A stretch of DNA of 64,000 nt from Manis javanica (GCF_040802235.1 NW_027332181.1:372001-436000); one strand, 5' to 3'; positions 24,785 to 36,889 are shown, numbered from the stretch's first letter. Program-made: numbers and translations. The notes: generated by a model from the letters alone, not told the origin.

Positions 24785-26975
24785 AAAAAGTCATTGAACA
24801 GTACTTTGGCAACAAACTAGGAGGGAATACAAAAGAATTTCCTCCAGATAAAAAGAGAATCTACTAAAAACCCACAACTAGCATCATATTTAATGGAGAC
24901 AAACTGAAAGCTTTCCCCCTGAGAAGTCCATCCTCACCATTTCTATTCCATTGTATTAGAAGTTCTAGCCAGAGCATTTAGGCAAGAAAAACAAAGGCCT
25001 TCTTCCTTTCTAGATTGGAAAGGAAGAAGTAAAACAACTTTTATTTGCAGATGACCTGATCTTACATACACAAAATCCAAAAGAAGCCACTGAAAAACAA
25101 TTAGAACTAATAAGTTCAGCAGAATGTCAAGATACAGAATTACCATACCAAAAAAATCAATTGCATTTTTGTACACTAGCAAAAAACAATCCAAAAATAA
25201 AGAAAACAATTCTGTCTACAATACATGAAAAATAGAATATTTGGGAATCCATTTAACAAAAGAGGTGCAATACTTATGCTCTGAAAGCTACAAAAAGCTC
25301 TCTTTTGAAAGAATTTTAAAAGATAGAAATAATGAAAGACATCCCACACTTGTGAATCAAAAGACAATACAGTTAAGATGGTGATACTTCTGAAACTGAT
25401 CTCTAGATTCAATGCGATCCCTATCAAAATCCCAGCTGGATTTTTTCAGAAATTGACAAACTGATCATAAAATTTATATAGAAATGCAAGGGATTCAGAA
25501 TAGACAAACAATTTTGAAAAAGAAAAACTTTGGGGGAATACACACTTCCCAGTTTGAAAGCTTACAAAAAATCTACAATAATCAAGACAGTATGGGACTG
25601 GCATAAGAACTGGCATAAGAATCAATAGAATAGAACTGAGGAAAACCAGAAAGAAAACCTTACATTTATGGTAAATTTTTAACAAGGACTCCAAGACAAT
25701 TCAGTGGGGAAAGGATAGCCTATTCAATAAATGGTTCTGGTACAGCTGGATATTCACATGTGAAACAATAAAGTTGAACCCCTACCTCTCATCACATACA
25801 AAAATTAATTCAAAATTAATTGTAGGCCAAAATGTAAGAGCTAAAACTATAAAATTCCTAAAAGAAAACATAGAAGTAAATCTTTGTGACCTTGGATTAG
25901 GCAATGATTTCATATATACAAACCAAAATCATAGCAATAAAAGAAACAGTAGATAAATTAGACTATATCAAAACTAAAATGTTTTGTGCTTCAATGAACA
26001 CTATCAAGAAGGTGAAAAGACAACCTACAGAATGGGAGAAAACATTTTCAAATCATGTATCTGACATGGGATTTATATGAGAATACATAGGGAATGCTTA
26101 TAAATTAACAACAAAAGGACATAAAGAATTTAAAAGTGGGCAAAGAACTGAGTGGACATTGATTCAGAGAAAATATACAAAAGGCCAACAAGTACTTGAA
26201 AAGATGCTCACTATCATGGTTATAAGGGAATTAATCAAACCTCAATTAGATACCTGTTTACACCCACTGTGATGGCTAAAATAAAAAAGATGACAATAAC
26301 AAGTATCCATAAATATGTGTTCATAAATATTGGAGCTCACCTTCATTGCTAGTGGGAATGTAAAATGGTATAGCTGCTTTGAAAATAGTTTGGCAATCCC
26401 TTAAAATACTAAACATAGACTTCCCATGTGACTCAGCAATTCCATTCCTAAGTATTTACCCAAGGGAATTGAAAACATATGTTCATGCCAAGATCTGCAT
26501 AGAAACGCTTATACCATGATCGTTCATAATGGCCAAAAAGTGGTAGCAAAGCAAATGGCCATCTACTGATGAATGGATTTTAGAAAGTGGGTTTGTTTAA
26601 AATGGAATATTCGTTGGCAATAAAAAAAAGAATGAAGTTCTGATATGTGCTCCAATATGAATGAACCTCCAAGTCATTATGCTAAGTGAAAGAAGTCTGT
26701 CACACATGATTACAAATTATGATTCCATTTATGTGAAATGTCCAGAACTGACAAATTCATAGAAACAGAAAGTAGGTAGGGGTTGCCCAGTGCTGAAGCA
26801 GGGAAAGAGTGGGGAATTACTACTAATATGTATGGGGTTTGTTTTTAGGGTGATGGAAATGTTCTAAATTAAGCTGTGATGTTTGCATGGCTGTGAATAC
26901 ACTAAAAACCACTGTACACTTTAGGTGGGTGAATTTTATGTGTATGAAGTATATCGCAAATCTTATAAAAACATA
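24785..26975 (+). mobile_element. Old L1, sense: ORF2 from the RT domain to the 3' UTR
   Basis: This is a decayed L1 ORF2 in plus orientation. The reverse transcriptase FADD catalytic box is still readable at 25044-25055 (within 'ttatttgcagatgacctg'). It is followed by the C-terminal region ('ggtatagctgctttgaaaa', 'ctcagcaattccattcctaa') and a 3' UTR ending near 26970 ('taggtgggtgaattttatgt'). Frequent stops and indels mean no protein is encoded. The long minus-strand frames here are antisense shadows. Confidence 0.9.
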
Positions 26976-27119
26976 CCTCGTCATAGGATCTATAAGGAAA
27001 ATAATTAATTTATTACAGTACTTGATTTTCAAATTTGGATTAACATATTTGGTAGACTCTGGGAGCAGACTACCCAACAGCCATTCTGTTCTTGTTCTTG
27101 GGGGTAGAATCCCAATTTT
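26976..27119. other. Spacer
   Basis: Nothing recognised. Confidence 0.4.
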
Positions 27120-27550
27120 GTCTAGGTAAGAGACATTGTGCCTGATTCCCCATGAGTATTGATTGGCTTAACTCCTACTCCATCATGATAACCTCATTTA
27201 CCTTTAACAGTGAGTTTAGAGGTGGCAGGTGACCCAGTCCTGGTCACTGAACCAAAAGAGGAATCTTCTTCTGTGTCCTAATGGGATAAAAGGTTCTGGA
27301 TATAAAGAAAGTTCCCTCCATTCCCTGCCTTTTAGCTCCATTTAGTAAGGAAGTAATACTTGTGCATACACATTCACAGGAAGGACAGAGGCTGCTCCAA
27401 AGCTGCTGTGTTAACTGTCTCTGCAATTACCTACCTCCAGAGTTCTCAAAAAATTAGATTTATTAATAAACCCCGCTGTTTAAGCCACATTTTGTCCCAT
27501 ATGCTATTTATTGTGGCCAAAAGCCTACTAACTGGTATGTTTCCTCACAA
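27120..27550 (+). mobile_element. Probable MaLR/ERVL-type LTR, sense
   Basis: The right end has the layout of MaLR LTR tails: an AATAAA signal in 'attaataaaccccgctg', then 'tttaagccaca', and a closing stretch near 'ctactaactggt'. The left boundary is uncertain and no target duplication was found. Confidence 0.5.
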
Positions 27551-28719
27551 GTGGGAATATTTGTGAATCTCATACAATTACATTTTTCAGTCCTACAGCA
27601 ATGTTCTTTAGAATATGACAAAAGTTGATCTGGATTTTATCAGAAGACAGGCCTCGTGCTAGTCAAATGAAAGATATAAGAAGGGAGCATTTTGCTCAAC
27701 AGGAGAAACAACCTTCTGCACATGAAATGGGTCTGAGGATTGGTCAGGGTTTGTTAAAATGCAAAAGGGTTCCTGAGGGTCAGCTGTCACAGATGTTAAT
27801 GGGCATCATCTGGAGCCTGGGCTAGATTAGAGTCTTCTTAAGATTCTAAATTCTATGCGCTTTAATTTTCACATGACAACCTCTAGGATCACAGACATTT
27901 TCATATGAAGATGAAATCAAGCAACTCTTCTTCCAGATGTTAATATTTTATAACTTTGTTAGCTTCAGCTCAGACTAACAACCAGAAGCCAGCTCTTAAT
28001 TGCTTTTGTCTAATTATTTATGAAAATTAAAATATTCTTAGCATTCACCATTTAAAAATAATTTCATAAGTCATTTTAGAAGTGAGCAAGAAATAAATCA
28101 TAATAGAAAAGCAGGCATTTTAATAATTCTGAGGAAAAATTACCATTTTCTTTAAATTGTTTATCTTAATAGAAAGTAGGAAATGTGTGAAAATATGTAC
28201 AATTGTTAATGCCATGATGGAATCTATAAACCTGTAAGCATGGGATTTACATGTATCTCATACGTGATTTAATTCTTTACGTGTACAAATTCTTTGAGCA
28301 ATATGATTTGACCTACATCAATGCAAAATTATGCTATGAAATACTGAGGCAATCTCAAATTTTATTTAATGATAGAATTAATCCAAAGCCAGTGTAACTG
28401 TTGTTATTTTTAACATTCAAGTTTTATGGTAAAAAGACAATTGAATAATCCTCTTCCCAAGCATCTAACAGCCGGATATGATGCCAACAGGGGCACATAG
28501 CTGAACTGGGCGATCAGGGAGAACGGCAGTCAGACAGAGCCCAGATAAAACTATCATCCCAGGGTGACCATGTACACGCGCAGTGCTGTGCGCTCTACAT
28601 GAAAGGCTTAACACTGCAAAGAAAGTAGACTTCACTAAAAATGTCCAACGAAGACACTCAGTAAATAAACAGGCAAACAACAAAAACATGCCCTGGGGTT
28701 GGGAGTAGTCAAGCAAAAC
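27551..28719. other. AT-rich intergenic DNA left of the second CpG island
   Basis: No recognised repeat or exon. Composition shifts to GC-rich at about 28710. Confidence 0.4.
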
Positions 28720-29039
28720 GCGGGCCCAGAACTTCGAGGGTCCCTCGATATCTGGTCTCCTCCAGGCCCGCTGCGCTGAAGTGACGGCGGGGCGAAGACG
28801 CCCGAAAAGGGCTGGCGAACCTAAGCACAGAGAGCGCCGCGTGAACTGACTCTCCCGGCGCTCGCGTTCCTACTGGTTGTTGAATAAGGCGGCGGGGGCG
28901 CCTGCAGCTACTGCGCACCCGCCGGACTGACGTATTCTGCGCGCCCGCCCAATGGCTGCTTGCGCCGCGGCTCCGCGCGCTCATTGGCCGTTGGGGTCGC
29001 GCTCAGACTACGTAAGTTCGGCGGCTGCGAAGTAGCTAC

Positions 29040-29534
29040 AGGCGCCGCGTCCGCCAAATTCAGTAGTAGCATCGCCAGCGCCGCCTGCCCTCTCGGTTCC
29101 CTCCGTGCTTCCGTCCGCCGGCCCAGTCCGGGTGCGTCCCGCCCCCTGTCCCATCCGCTCAGGGAACCCCGCGGAGACCAGATGTTGATGGACCGTGAAG
29201 TTCTGGGCCCGTGCTCTGCTTGGCTGCGCCGTCCTCCCGGCGCGCATGCGGGGGCGGCACTGGCCTCTTCCCCCCCCCCCCACCCCCCCCACCCCCCGGC
29301 CTCGGATCGTCTCTTCGCGCCCGCTGGGCCCCCGGCGGCGCACTCGCCCCTTCTCGGCTCTCCCGCTGAGGGCGGAGGGCGGCGATAGGCCCGGACTTGG
29401 AGCCGCTGGCCCGGCTGGACTTCAGAGAGCTCGTCTGAGAAGCGGCTCCTGCTGCCGCAGATCTGCGGTGGAGGGTCCAGAGCGGGCCCCTCTTCAGGGG
29501 TGAAGGCGACAGCGACGGCTCTGCGGGCTGGAAG
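29040..29534 (+). other. Candidate non-coding first exon with strong splice donor
   Basis: The segment from the presumed start downstream of the CCAAT/CRE cluster ends at GAAG|GTACGT, an excellent donor with the intron beginning at 29535. Short upstream ATGs occur (for example at 29182), but no conserved protein is recognised, which fits a 5' untranslated exon. A second donor-like site (GACTAC|GTAAGT) lies at 29011/29012. The 5' end is a guess from motif position. No matching acceptor was identified in the window. Confidence 0.4.
29270..29298. repeat. C-rich low-complexity tract
   Basis: A run of C broken by single A residues. The opposite strand is G-rich with several G runs and could form a G-quadruplex in a predicted first exon. 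Confidence 0.85.
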
Positions 29535-30110
29535 GTACGTGGCCCCGGGGCGCGGCGGGACCCGGACCGGGTGCGGGGACCCCTGCCTACGTCTGAGGGC
29601 GCGGGGGAGCCGGACGAGGGGGCGGCCGTGTGAGTGGCTCGGCGGGCAACGCGTGCCTCGCGGGGCCGGGAAGCGGCCGACGCGGGTGGTGGGCTCGCGG
29701 GGCCTGGCCGGGGGCCGGGAGTCGGCGTTCTCCGCGGGCAGGGCTGCCCGGGAAGGGAGGGAGCGGAGAAGGTGCTCCCGGGGTGGACGTCCGAGCGGCC
29801 GGCGAAGTTCGCCGGCTCAGGGGGGGAGGGGCTCGCTGGAGCCACTGCTCCTCAGTCCGGGCTCGGGTGGTGAGGGCGGCTGCTATGCGCCCCGCGGCGC
29901 GCGTCCTCCCGGCCTGGGGCCGCCCCGTCGACCTGCTACCGCCGCCTTGGACGGGCCCGCAGGGGGAGGGGCCGGACCGGGCTGCGCAGACGGGGGAGGC
30001 CGGTGGGCGTTTTGCCGTGTATGTGGATTTTCTCGGCGGGGGCCTTGAGGGCGAGGGCCGGGCGAGCTGAGGTTCAAGTGTGACCCGCGGCGGGGCGGCG
30101 GGGTAGAGGC

Positions 30111-31852
30111 CGCCCGGAGGCAGCGCCTTTAAAGTAAAACATTTTTTCGTGAGGTAACTCTCGTATTTTTTATTTGGGAATGAACTTTCTTTACTTTGAT
30201 CTGGGAACTGACAGTGCATTTGCTTGTATTTAGAAATTCATGTCTTTTTGTAATTTCGGTTTGTAATTTGCAGCTGAGTAATTTGTAACTAGCCACAGAG
30301 ATTCTGAGATGGGGACGGTGGGTAGTCAGAGTAGGGTGAGGGCCTCTGGAAAAAGACCACTACCAAAACAACGAATTAAACAGTTAAACTTAAGTCAGAG
30401 TCACATTAATTCTCTAAAGTAAAATATCAAACTGGGAGCATTCTTCATTGAAGATTAGTTAAAACTAAAAAGCCAGTAGTAACCTGGCTTGGAATGTTTG
30501 AACATCTCCCAGATAAGAAAGTACATCAGCATAGCCCATGTCTTCATGTGTCAATTAAATGAGGCTATTGTAAAATTTACTTTAGCCTGCTAAAAGGCCC
30601 AGTTTATCTTAAACTTTGCCCAAATGCTGCTTTTCCTCCTCCAGCCCCTAATCAAATGCTATATAACCTGGGCAATTAATATGGCAATAAGCCCAGCCAC
30701 AAACAATATAGTAAAAGGTAGGAAGGATCCCATCTTAAAGATAAGATTGCATTTTAACACCTAGGAAGTTAACAAGTAAGATTCTTAACTTTCTCTTTAG
30801 CAAACAGACAAGACCTCAGCCCACCTTTGAGGAGCAGTGGAGGAGGAGGGGGAGAGGTGTAGGTGGGGTGGGGGCTGAGCAGCGTTCAGGGGTCGCGCGA
30901 TCAGTGTTTGGAAGGCCGGGTGCTGTGTTTACAGGTGCCTGCTGCTAGGGCAACCCGCGTGTGTGTCAGTCCCCCAGTTCTAGGACTGAGCCGCCTCCTG
31001 TGTACAAAACCAGTTTTCATACTAGTCTTTATTTTGTAAAAGAATTCCCTACAGGATCCCTGAGAATGGCAAGCTCCTCCCACTCCATTCCCTGCAGGAA
31101 GGGTAAAATAAGGTTGACAGGTTACACTCCCAAACACCCCGACTTAGGAAGCACCCACTGTACGCCCGTGAGAAGCCCCAGGAGGGCAAAGTTTGCAGCT
31201 ATGTAAGGCATTGGGAGAATGGGGGCAGTGTACGTGTGCATGTCTGCCCTCAGGTGTCTGAGCCCTGCTGGGTTCCTGAAAGGCTGTGTGGCCTTAGCTC
31301 AGTCCCCTTTCTTCTTTGGGCTAGTGACTAAGTTGGACTAGATGATCTCTTGCAGCCCCTGCCTGCCCCGACTCTTTTGAGAAGTGTGTTTGAAAGAAGT
31401 TTCACAGAAGTGGTGAGGGCTTGCAGAAATTGGAATTGATATGAGGAAAGAGTTCAGCCTTCCTCAGGGACCTTTGTCTAGAAAAGGCCTAGACATCTCA
31501 AAGGGCATGTGTCTTTAAAGAAATGGGAGGCAGAATCTAAGCCCAGCTGATCTGAGAGCCAGACAGACAGTAGGTGTGAATGTACTTGTGAGTGGTTGAG
31601 TGCTGTGCCAACATTACTGAAGCACTGTTGCTGTTGTGAAAGCCCCTCCCCCTCCCTACAGTAATTTTGCACCTTTCTTCCATCTGTTTCTCTGCTGTGC
31701 TGAGGCCCCCCAGGAAGAAAACTAGCACTGACTGGGGATGTGGAAGCTACAGGAGGCTTTGGCATGAAGCCTGGACTCCGGCTACCAAGATTTTCCCAGA
31801 ATATTGTTTCTGCTAATTTAGTTTGAGTTCCTAAATTTTTGTTGTATGCCAT
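30111..31852. other. Right flank of CpG island 2, putative intron
   Basis: AT-rich from 30120. A G-rich purine stretch occurs at 30830-30885. No exon or named repeat was recognised. Confidence 0.4.
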
Positions 31853-32142
31853 CTTTTTTTTGAAAATTTTGGTATCATTAATCTACAATTACATGAGGAA
31901 CACTATGTTCACTCGACTCCCCGCATCACCAAGTCCTCCCACATACCCCATTACAGTCACTGTCCATCAGCATAGTAAGATGCTATAGAATCACCACTTG
32001 TCTTCTGTGTTGTACAGCCCTCCCCATGCTCCCCCTACATTATGTCTGGTAATAGTGATGCCCCTCCTTTTTTCCTCCTTATCCCTCCTTTCCTACTCAT
32101 TCTCCCCAGTCCCTTCCCCTTTGGTAACAGTTAGTCCAGTGA
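31853..32142 (-). mobile_element. 5'-truncated L1 3' end, antisense
   Basis: A poly(T) (a poly(A) tail on the minus strand) at about 31853-31860 is followed by 'ggtatcattaatctacaatt', 'cactgtccatcagcatagta' and the closing 'ggtaacagttagtcca'. It matches the 3' UTR of the full-length L1 starting at 39831, so it belongs to the youngest L1 group in the window. It stops abruptly at about 32142, where the GC-rich element begins. Confidence 0.85.
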
Positions 32143-32290
32143 GTACCGTCTTTTATTTTTCATGGATGCTGCACAGAAAGGGGAGTGTGGGATTGATGCG
32201 CGCGCGCGCTCCGTCATTGGGGGATTGGGGGCAGCGCCCGAGGGGGGAGGGGGTCTGCCTGTAACCAACGCTGCGCACGCTCGTCCCACA

Positions 32291-32388
32291 AGCCAGCTCC
32301 GCCCACTTCCGGTGCCAGCTGCGCATGCTCGTCCTGCCGGCCAGCACCGCCTACTTCTGGTGCCCGCCATGTTTCCTTCTAACTGCGC
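32291..32388 (+). repeat. 98-bp repeat block, copy A
   Basis: It matches copy B (33253-33350) at 87 of 98 positions by direct comparison, in the same orientation. It begins agccagctccgccca and spans the end of one and all of a second 48-bp sub-repeat. Confidence 0.9.
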
Positions 32389-33252
32389 GCAGAGAAGGAA
32401 GCTTCTTGCCTGAGCCCGCCTGTCGCTCGTCTGTGCCTCTTGCTCACACCGTTCTCGCCGGCTACTGCCGGGCCGTTGCCCGGCCGCCGCCAAGGCCTCC
32501 TCCCTCTGATGTTGCCGTCGCTGGCCAAAGCCCTGCGCTGCCGGCTGGAGCCCTCCAACAGCAGCCGTCCGCCGGCTCCAGGGGCTCACCTCGCCAGGGT
32601 CCCTGCGTCCTCTTCCTCACTCAGGCATGACCTTGCAGAGGCAGCTCAACGTAAGCAGCCACCCCCAGGGGGCGGGCGGCGTCGGCTCGGGAAGGAGTCC
32701 GCTGCGGGGAGCTGTGGGCTGGGGCTCCTTGGCGGCCGGGTCTGCGGCTGGGGGCGGAGTCCAACCGCCGTCTGCCGGTGTGCCGTGAGAGGCGGCAGAG
32801 GCAGCAGTGGGGAGCGGGGTTTGCAGTAGGTGGCAGCGTGGACAGGCTGTGCTCCATAGTGAGCCATGGCATCTGCCGCAGCGGGAGGCACGGGTGTCTG
32901 TGCCCGAGGTGGACCTCCGAAGCTGCTGTCGGCAGGTGCACAGCCAGAGGCGAGGGGAAGGGCGTTGGCAGTGGGAGGGTAGCATCCATGGCTGGCGATG
33001 GCGTCGGTTGGGCGGCAACTGGTGATGGTGAGCGACACTTGGTGGCAGCTGGCCCTGTCGGTTGGTGTTGGTTCTGGGGTTGGAGGGGCAGCAGTGTAAG
33101 GGGACGGAGTCTTCCCGCAGCTGAAGCTCAGCATGGCCCCCCCCCCCCCCCACGCGCCAGGCAAAGCCAGTGGCCTCCGACACTGCGGGGGGCCTCCTGT
33201 GCTCCCAAACGGGTCAGCGCGGGAGTCCAGGGAGTGGGTCAAGGTCCCAATC

Positions 33253-33350
33253 AGCCAGCTCCGCCCACCTCTGGTGCCTGCCGCGCATGCTTGTCTTGCC
33301 GGCCAGCGCCGCCTACTTCTGGTGCCCGGCATGTTTCTTTCCAACTGCAC
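33253..33350 (+). repeat. 98-bp repeat block, copy B
   Basis: Direct repeat of copy A, offset by 962 bases, with 11 differences, several of them CpG-type transitions. Confidence 0.9.
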
Positions 33351-33480
33351 ATGGCCCAGTGGTGAGTGCATTCCTGTGGTGTCAGCTGCCCTCCTCCATG
33401 TGTGTATGTTTGTGGTAGCTCTTGCGCGTGTGGTGGTGTGTGTGTGTTAGAGCACTGTGCGGCCTGGGACAGTGTTTGTG

Positions 33481-34004
33481 TCTCTGGGTGCCTGTGCACT
33501 GGGAGAGCTTGAGAAAGGCAGCTGGCTTTCCATAACTGCCTCGTAGAGAAGTCAGCTGGGGAGACCGGGGCGGGCTGCTGGGGAGATTGGCCTCAGCAGG
33601 GAGGCCCCTGGAGCATGCATAGTCCTAGGTGAGAGCATCCTTCCCCACCCCCTTCCACCTGGCAGGTTGCCTGCAAATCAGGGCTTCCCCTGTGACCCAC
33701 TCTCCCTGCCTCCGAAAAGCCATCTGCTAGTGGACTGTCCTTTCTTAGTGGGGAATCCCAGTGGGTCAGGTTCACCCTCTTAGTGACATTTTTGTTTTTC
33801 CTGTAAGGTCTCCACAGGGAACAACTTTGTTTCTCTGAAGTCAACTCATGAAAGTTCTACTTGATCCATTTCTGCAAACATCTGCTGTTCCCTACCTCCA
33901 GGGTCACAGGCGGCAGGTAAGTAATTCCTTTAGGATCCTTAGCAAGCCACCATTCAGTGCCCTTCCGCATCCCTTAGCATGACAGAGAACACAGCTATTC
34001 TTTG
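33481..34004. other. Unannotated spacer
   Basis: No named element. A short GT-rich run (33420-33448) lies just to the left. Confidence 0.4.
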
Positions 34005-34240
34005 AGAAACCTCCCTCCTGCTTTCCACGGTAGCTGCACCAACTTGGAGCCGTTGTCCCACCAGCATTCTGTTGTCTCCACATCCTTGCCAGCACCTGTT
34101 ATTTTTTTGTTTCTTGGATTTTGGACATTCTGACTGATGGAATGTGACATCTCATAGGGTTTAGTCTTGCATTTCCCTGATGATGAGTGATATTGAGCAT
34201 CTGTTGGCCATCTGTATGCCTCCTTGGCAAGTCTTTGAAG
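34005..34240 (-). mobile_element. L1 ORF2 C-terminal fragment, antisense
   Basis: 'ctgctttccacggtagctgc', then 'accagcattctgttgtctcc', then 'gcatttccctgatgatgagt' is reversed L1 ORF2 3' sequence, truncated at both ends. Confidence 0.8.
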
Positions 34241-34244
34241 TAGG

Positions 34245-34375
34245 TGAGGGGTGAGAAAATGAGAATATTTGATATCTTGATCTAGGTGATGGTGATGTGT
34301 GTACATATGTCAGAATTCATCGAACTTTACGATTTGTGCATTTTATTGTATGTATTTTGGTGTAAAGTTTTTTTC
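34245..34375 (+). mobile_element. L1 3' UTR fragment, sense
   Basis: 'ggtgatggtgatgtgtgtac', 'gtcagaattcatcgaacttt', 'cattttattgtatgtatttt' matches the tail of old L1 3' UTRs in sense. It lies head to head with the antisense fragment on its left, which suggests an inverted or rearranged copy. Confidence 0.65.
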
Positions 34376-34815
34376 AGAGCAAAAATTCTGGTCCTTTGAC
34401 AAGGGTCACTGGTGGAGAGACACACCGTGTATTCTGGCACTCTAGAGGTGAACTCGGGCTGCTCTAATATACATGCATCTGTGGGTGTAGGAATGGGTAG
34501 TTTCTGTCTTGCAGCCCTCTAGGCGGGCTACTTAGTGAAGTGGTCATTCCTGCTTGCTGATGCAACTCAATCTGGTACATGCTATTAGAAAATTAATAAA
34601 TAATGAAGTACAGTGTATGAATTAAAATTTTGTTCCATGGTGCCATCAAAACAGAGGGTAGCTTTGGGACAGAGGTGAGGCCTTAAGTGCACATAAACCC
34701 CTGACTTACAGACCCTGATGGGCACCGTGAAGCCCAGCCAGAGGGTCAGTTTCCTGGGGTAAACGTCAGGTAGCAACGAGTTCATTCTCCCTCTAGGCTT
34801 GTGGCTCCCAAGGCC
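34376..34815. other. Unannotated spacer left of the NUMT
   Basis: Nothing recognised. Confidence 0.4.
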
Positions 34816-34843
34816 TTAGCCTGAGTTGAAAGGGGCATGCCAT
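34816..34843 (-). pseudogene. COX2 pseudogene fragment (first ~9 codons)
   Basis: The ATG at 34841-34843 (minus strand) is followed by codons giving MACPFQL, matching the start of mammalian COX2. Similarity then stops, marking one end of the NUMT. Confidence 0.75.
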
Positions 34844-34844
34844 G

Positions 34845-34911
34845 GAAGTATAAAGGACTTAAGACCTATAATTTAACTTTGACGAAGTTATGTAAATTTT
34901 ACTCATACTTT
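34845..34911 (-). pseudogene. Mitochondrial tRNA-Asp pseudogene in the NUMT
   Basis: The minus strand shows the conserved anticodon region 'cataacttcgtcaaagttaa' with anticodon GTC. It lies directly before the COX2 start, as in mtDNA. Confidence 0.85.
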
Positions 34912-34918
34912 AATAATC

Positions 34919-34981
34919 GAGAAAGAGGTTATGATACTGGTTTGAAACCATTTTTTGGGAGTTTGATTCCTTCCTTGTTTG
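34919..34981 (+). pseudogene. Mitochondrial tRNA-Ser(UCN) pseudogene in the NUMT
   Basis: The plus strand reads 'gagaaagaggttatgatact', then 'ggtttgaaacca' (anticodon TGA), then 'gggagtttgattcc'. About six bases of the usual D-arm region are missing. Confidence 0.85.
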
Positions 34982-34985
34982 CTTA

Positions 34986-36506
<1,521 letters not shown>

Positions 36507-36575
36507 GGCTAAGGTGGCTGAATAAAAGTATTAGACTGTAAATGTAAAGATAGAGGTAAAGGTCTCTTCTTGCCA
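36507..36575 (+). pseudogene. Mitochondrial tRNA-Tyr pseudogene in the NUMT
   Basis: Plus-strand text around 'ttagactgtaaatgtaaaga' carries the GTA anticodon and abuts the COX1 start as in mtDNA. Confidence 0.9.
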
Positions 36576-36641
36576 AGTCCTGAGGTGTTTTACATACTGA
36601 ATTGCAAATTCAGAGAAGCAGCTTCAATTCTGCTGGGACTT
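36576..36641 (+). pseudogene. Mitochondrial tRNA-Cys pseudogene in the NUMT
   Basis: 'ctgaattgcaaattcagaga' gives anticodon GCA. The acceptor halves agtcct and gggactt still pair. Confidence 0.9.
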
Positions 36642-36674
36642 CTCCCGCCACCTTTTTTTTTATGGTGGGAGAAG
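36639..36674 (+). pseudogene. Light-strand replication origin (OL) remnant in the NUMT
   Basis: A stem-loop with arms cttctcccgcca and tggtgggagaag around a T-rich loop lies between tRNA-Cys and tRNA-Asn, the standard OL position. The arms remain well paired. As a nuclear copy it has no expected origin function. Confidence 0.9.
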
Positions 36675-36748
36675 TAGATTGAACCCAGCTGATTAGGGTT
36701 TTTAGCTGTTAAACTAAAGTTTCATGGGTTTGTATCCCATCAATCTCG
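36675..36748 (+). pseudogene. Mitochondrial tRNA-Asn pseudogene in the NUMT
   Basis: 'tagattgaacccagctgatt', then 'tttagctgttaaactaaag' (anticodon GTT), then 'catgggtttgtatccca'. Confidence 0.9.
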
Positions 36749-36749
36749 T

Positions 36750-36818
36750 GAGGATTTAGCTTAATAAAAGTGTTTGATTTGCATTCAAGTGATGTAGGAT
36801 ACAGTCTTACAGTCCTTA
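36750..36818 (+). pseudogene. Mitochondrial tRNA-Ala pseudogene in the NUMT
   Basis: 'gaggatttagcttaataaaa', then 'gatttgcattcaagtgatg' (anticodon TGC), then 'cagtcctta'. Confidence 0.92.
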
Positions 36819-36822
36819 GGAT

Positions 36823-36889
36823 TAGAAGTGAAGTGTTTTATACTTGCTTAGAGCTTTGAAGGGTCGTGGTCTGTGTAACTTAAATTTCT
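36823..36889 (-). pseudogene. Mitochondrial tRNA-Trp pseudogene in the NUMT
   Basis: The minus strand reads 'agaaatttaagttacacaga', then 'cccttcaaagctctaagc' (anticodon TCA). It follows ND2 as in mtDNA. Confidence 0.9.

Larger units (their letters stand above)
28720..30110. promoter_or_regulatory. CpG-island promoter of an unidentified gene
   Basis: A CpG-dense block of about 1.4 kb contains a CRE-like TGACGTA (28928-28934), a CCAAT box (28949-28953) and an inverted CCAAT box (28983-28987), with no TATA box. These motifs cluster just upstream of a plausible start near 29020-29060 and could drive transcription in either direction. No coding exon of a known gene was recognised. SLC25A24 lies divergent to FAM102B in mammals I know of, so this could be an upstream SLC25A24 promoter, or the promoter of a non-coding RNA or an NBPF-type gene. 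That assignment is inference. Confidence 0.75.
32143..33480. repeat. GC-rich, CpG-dense element with duplicated blocks, unknown family
   Basis: About 1.3 kb of CpG-rich DNA begins exactly where the truncated L1 ends. It contains (GC)n at 32198-32209, two copies of a 98-bp block, 48-bp sub-repeats (32270-32317 and 32318-32365), a 15-C run (33137-33151) and a donor-like AAC|GTAAGC at 32650/32651. Open frames up to 241 codons appear on both strands, but they are explained by GC richness and show no known domain. It could be a lineage-specific retroelement part, a satellite-like insertion, or a second CpG island. No family was recognised. Confidence 0.6.

Noticed and set aside
29159..30219. Open frames of 142-228 codons on both strands in the second CpG island
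   Set aside because: Pro/Arg/Gly/Ala-rich composition in every frame is typical of CpG islands. No domain or conserved start was seen.
32198..32209. (GC)n as a Z-DNA regulatory element
   Set aside because: Only six dinucleotide units, in already CpG-rich DNA. Too short to claim function.
32131..33371. Open frames up to 241 codons in the GC-rich element
   Set aside because: Both strands are open in several frames, the sequence is internally repetitive and no domain is recognisable.
36507..36889. Functional nuclear tRNA genes
   Set aside because: The tRNA-like sequences are mitochondrial in type and order, lie inside a NUMT and lack nuclear A/B box context.
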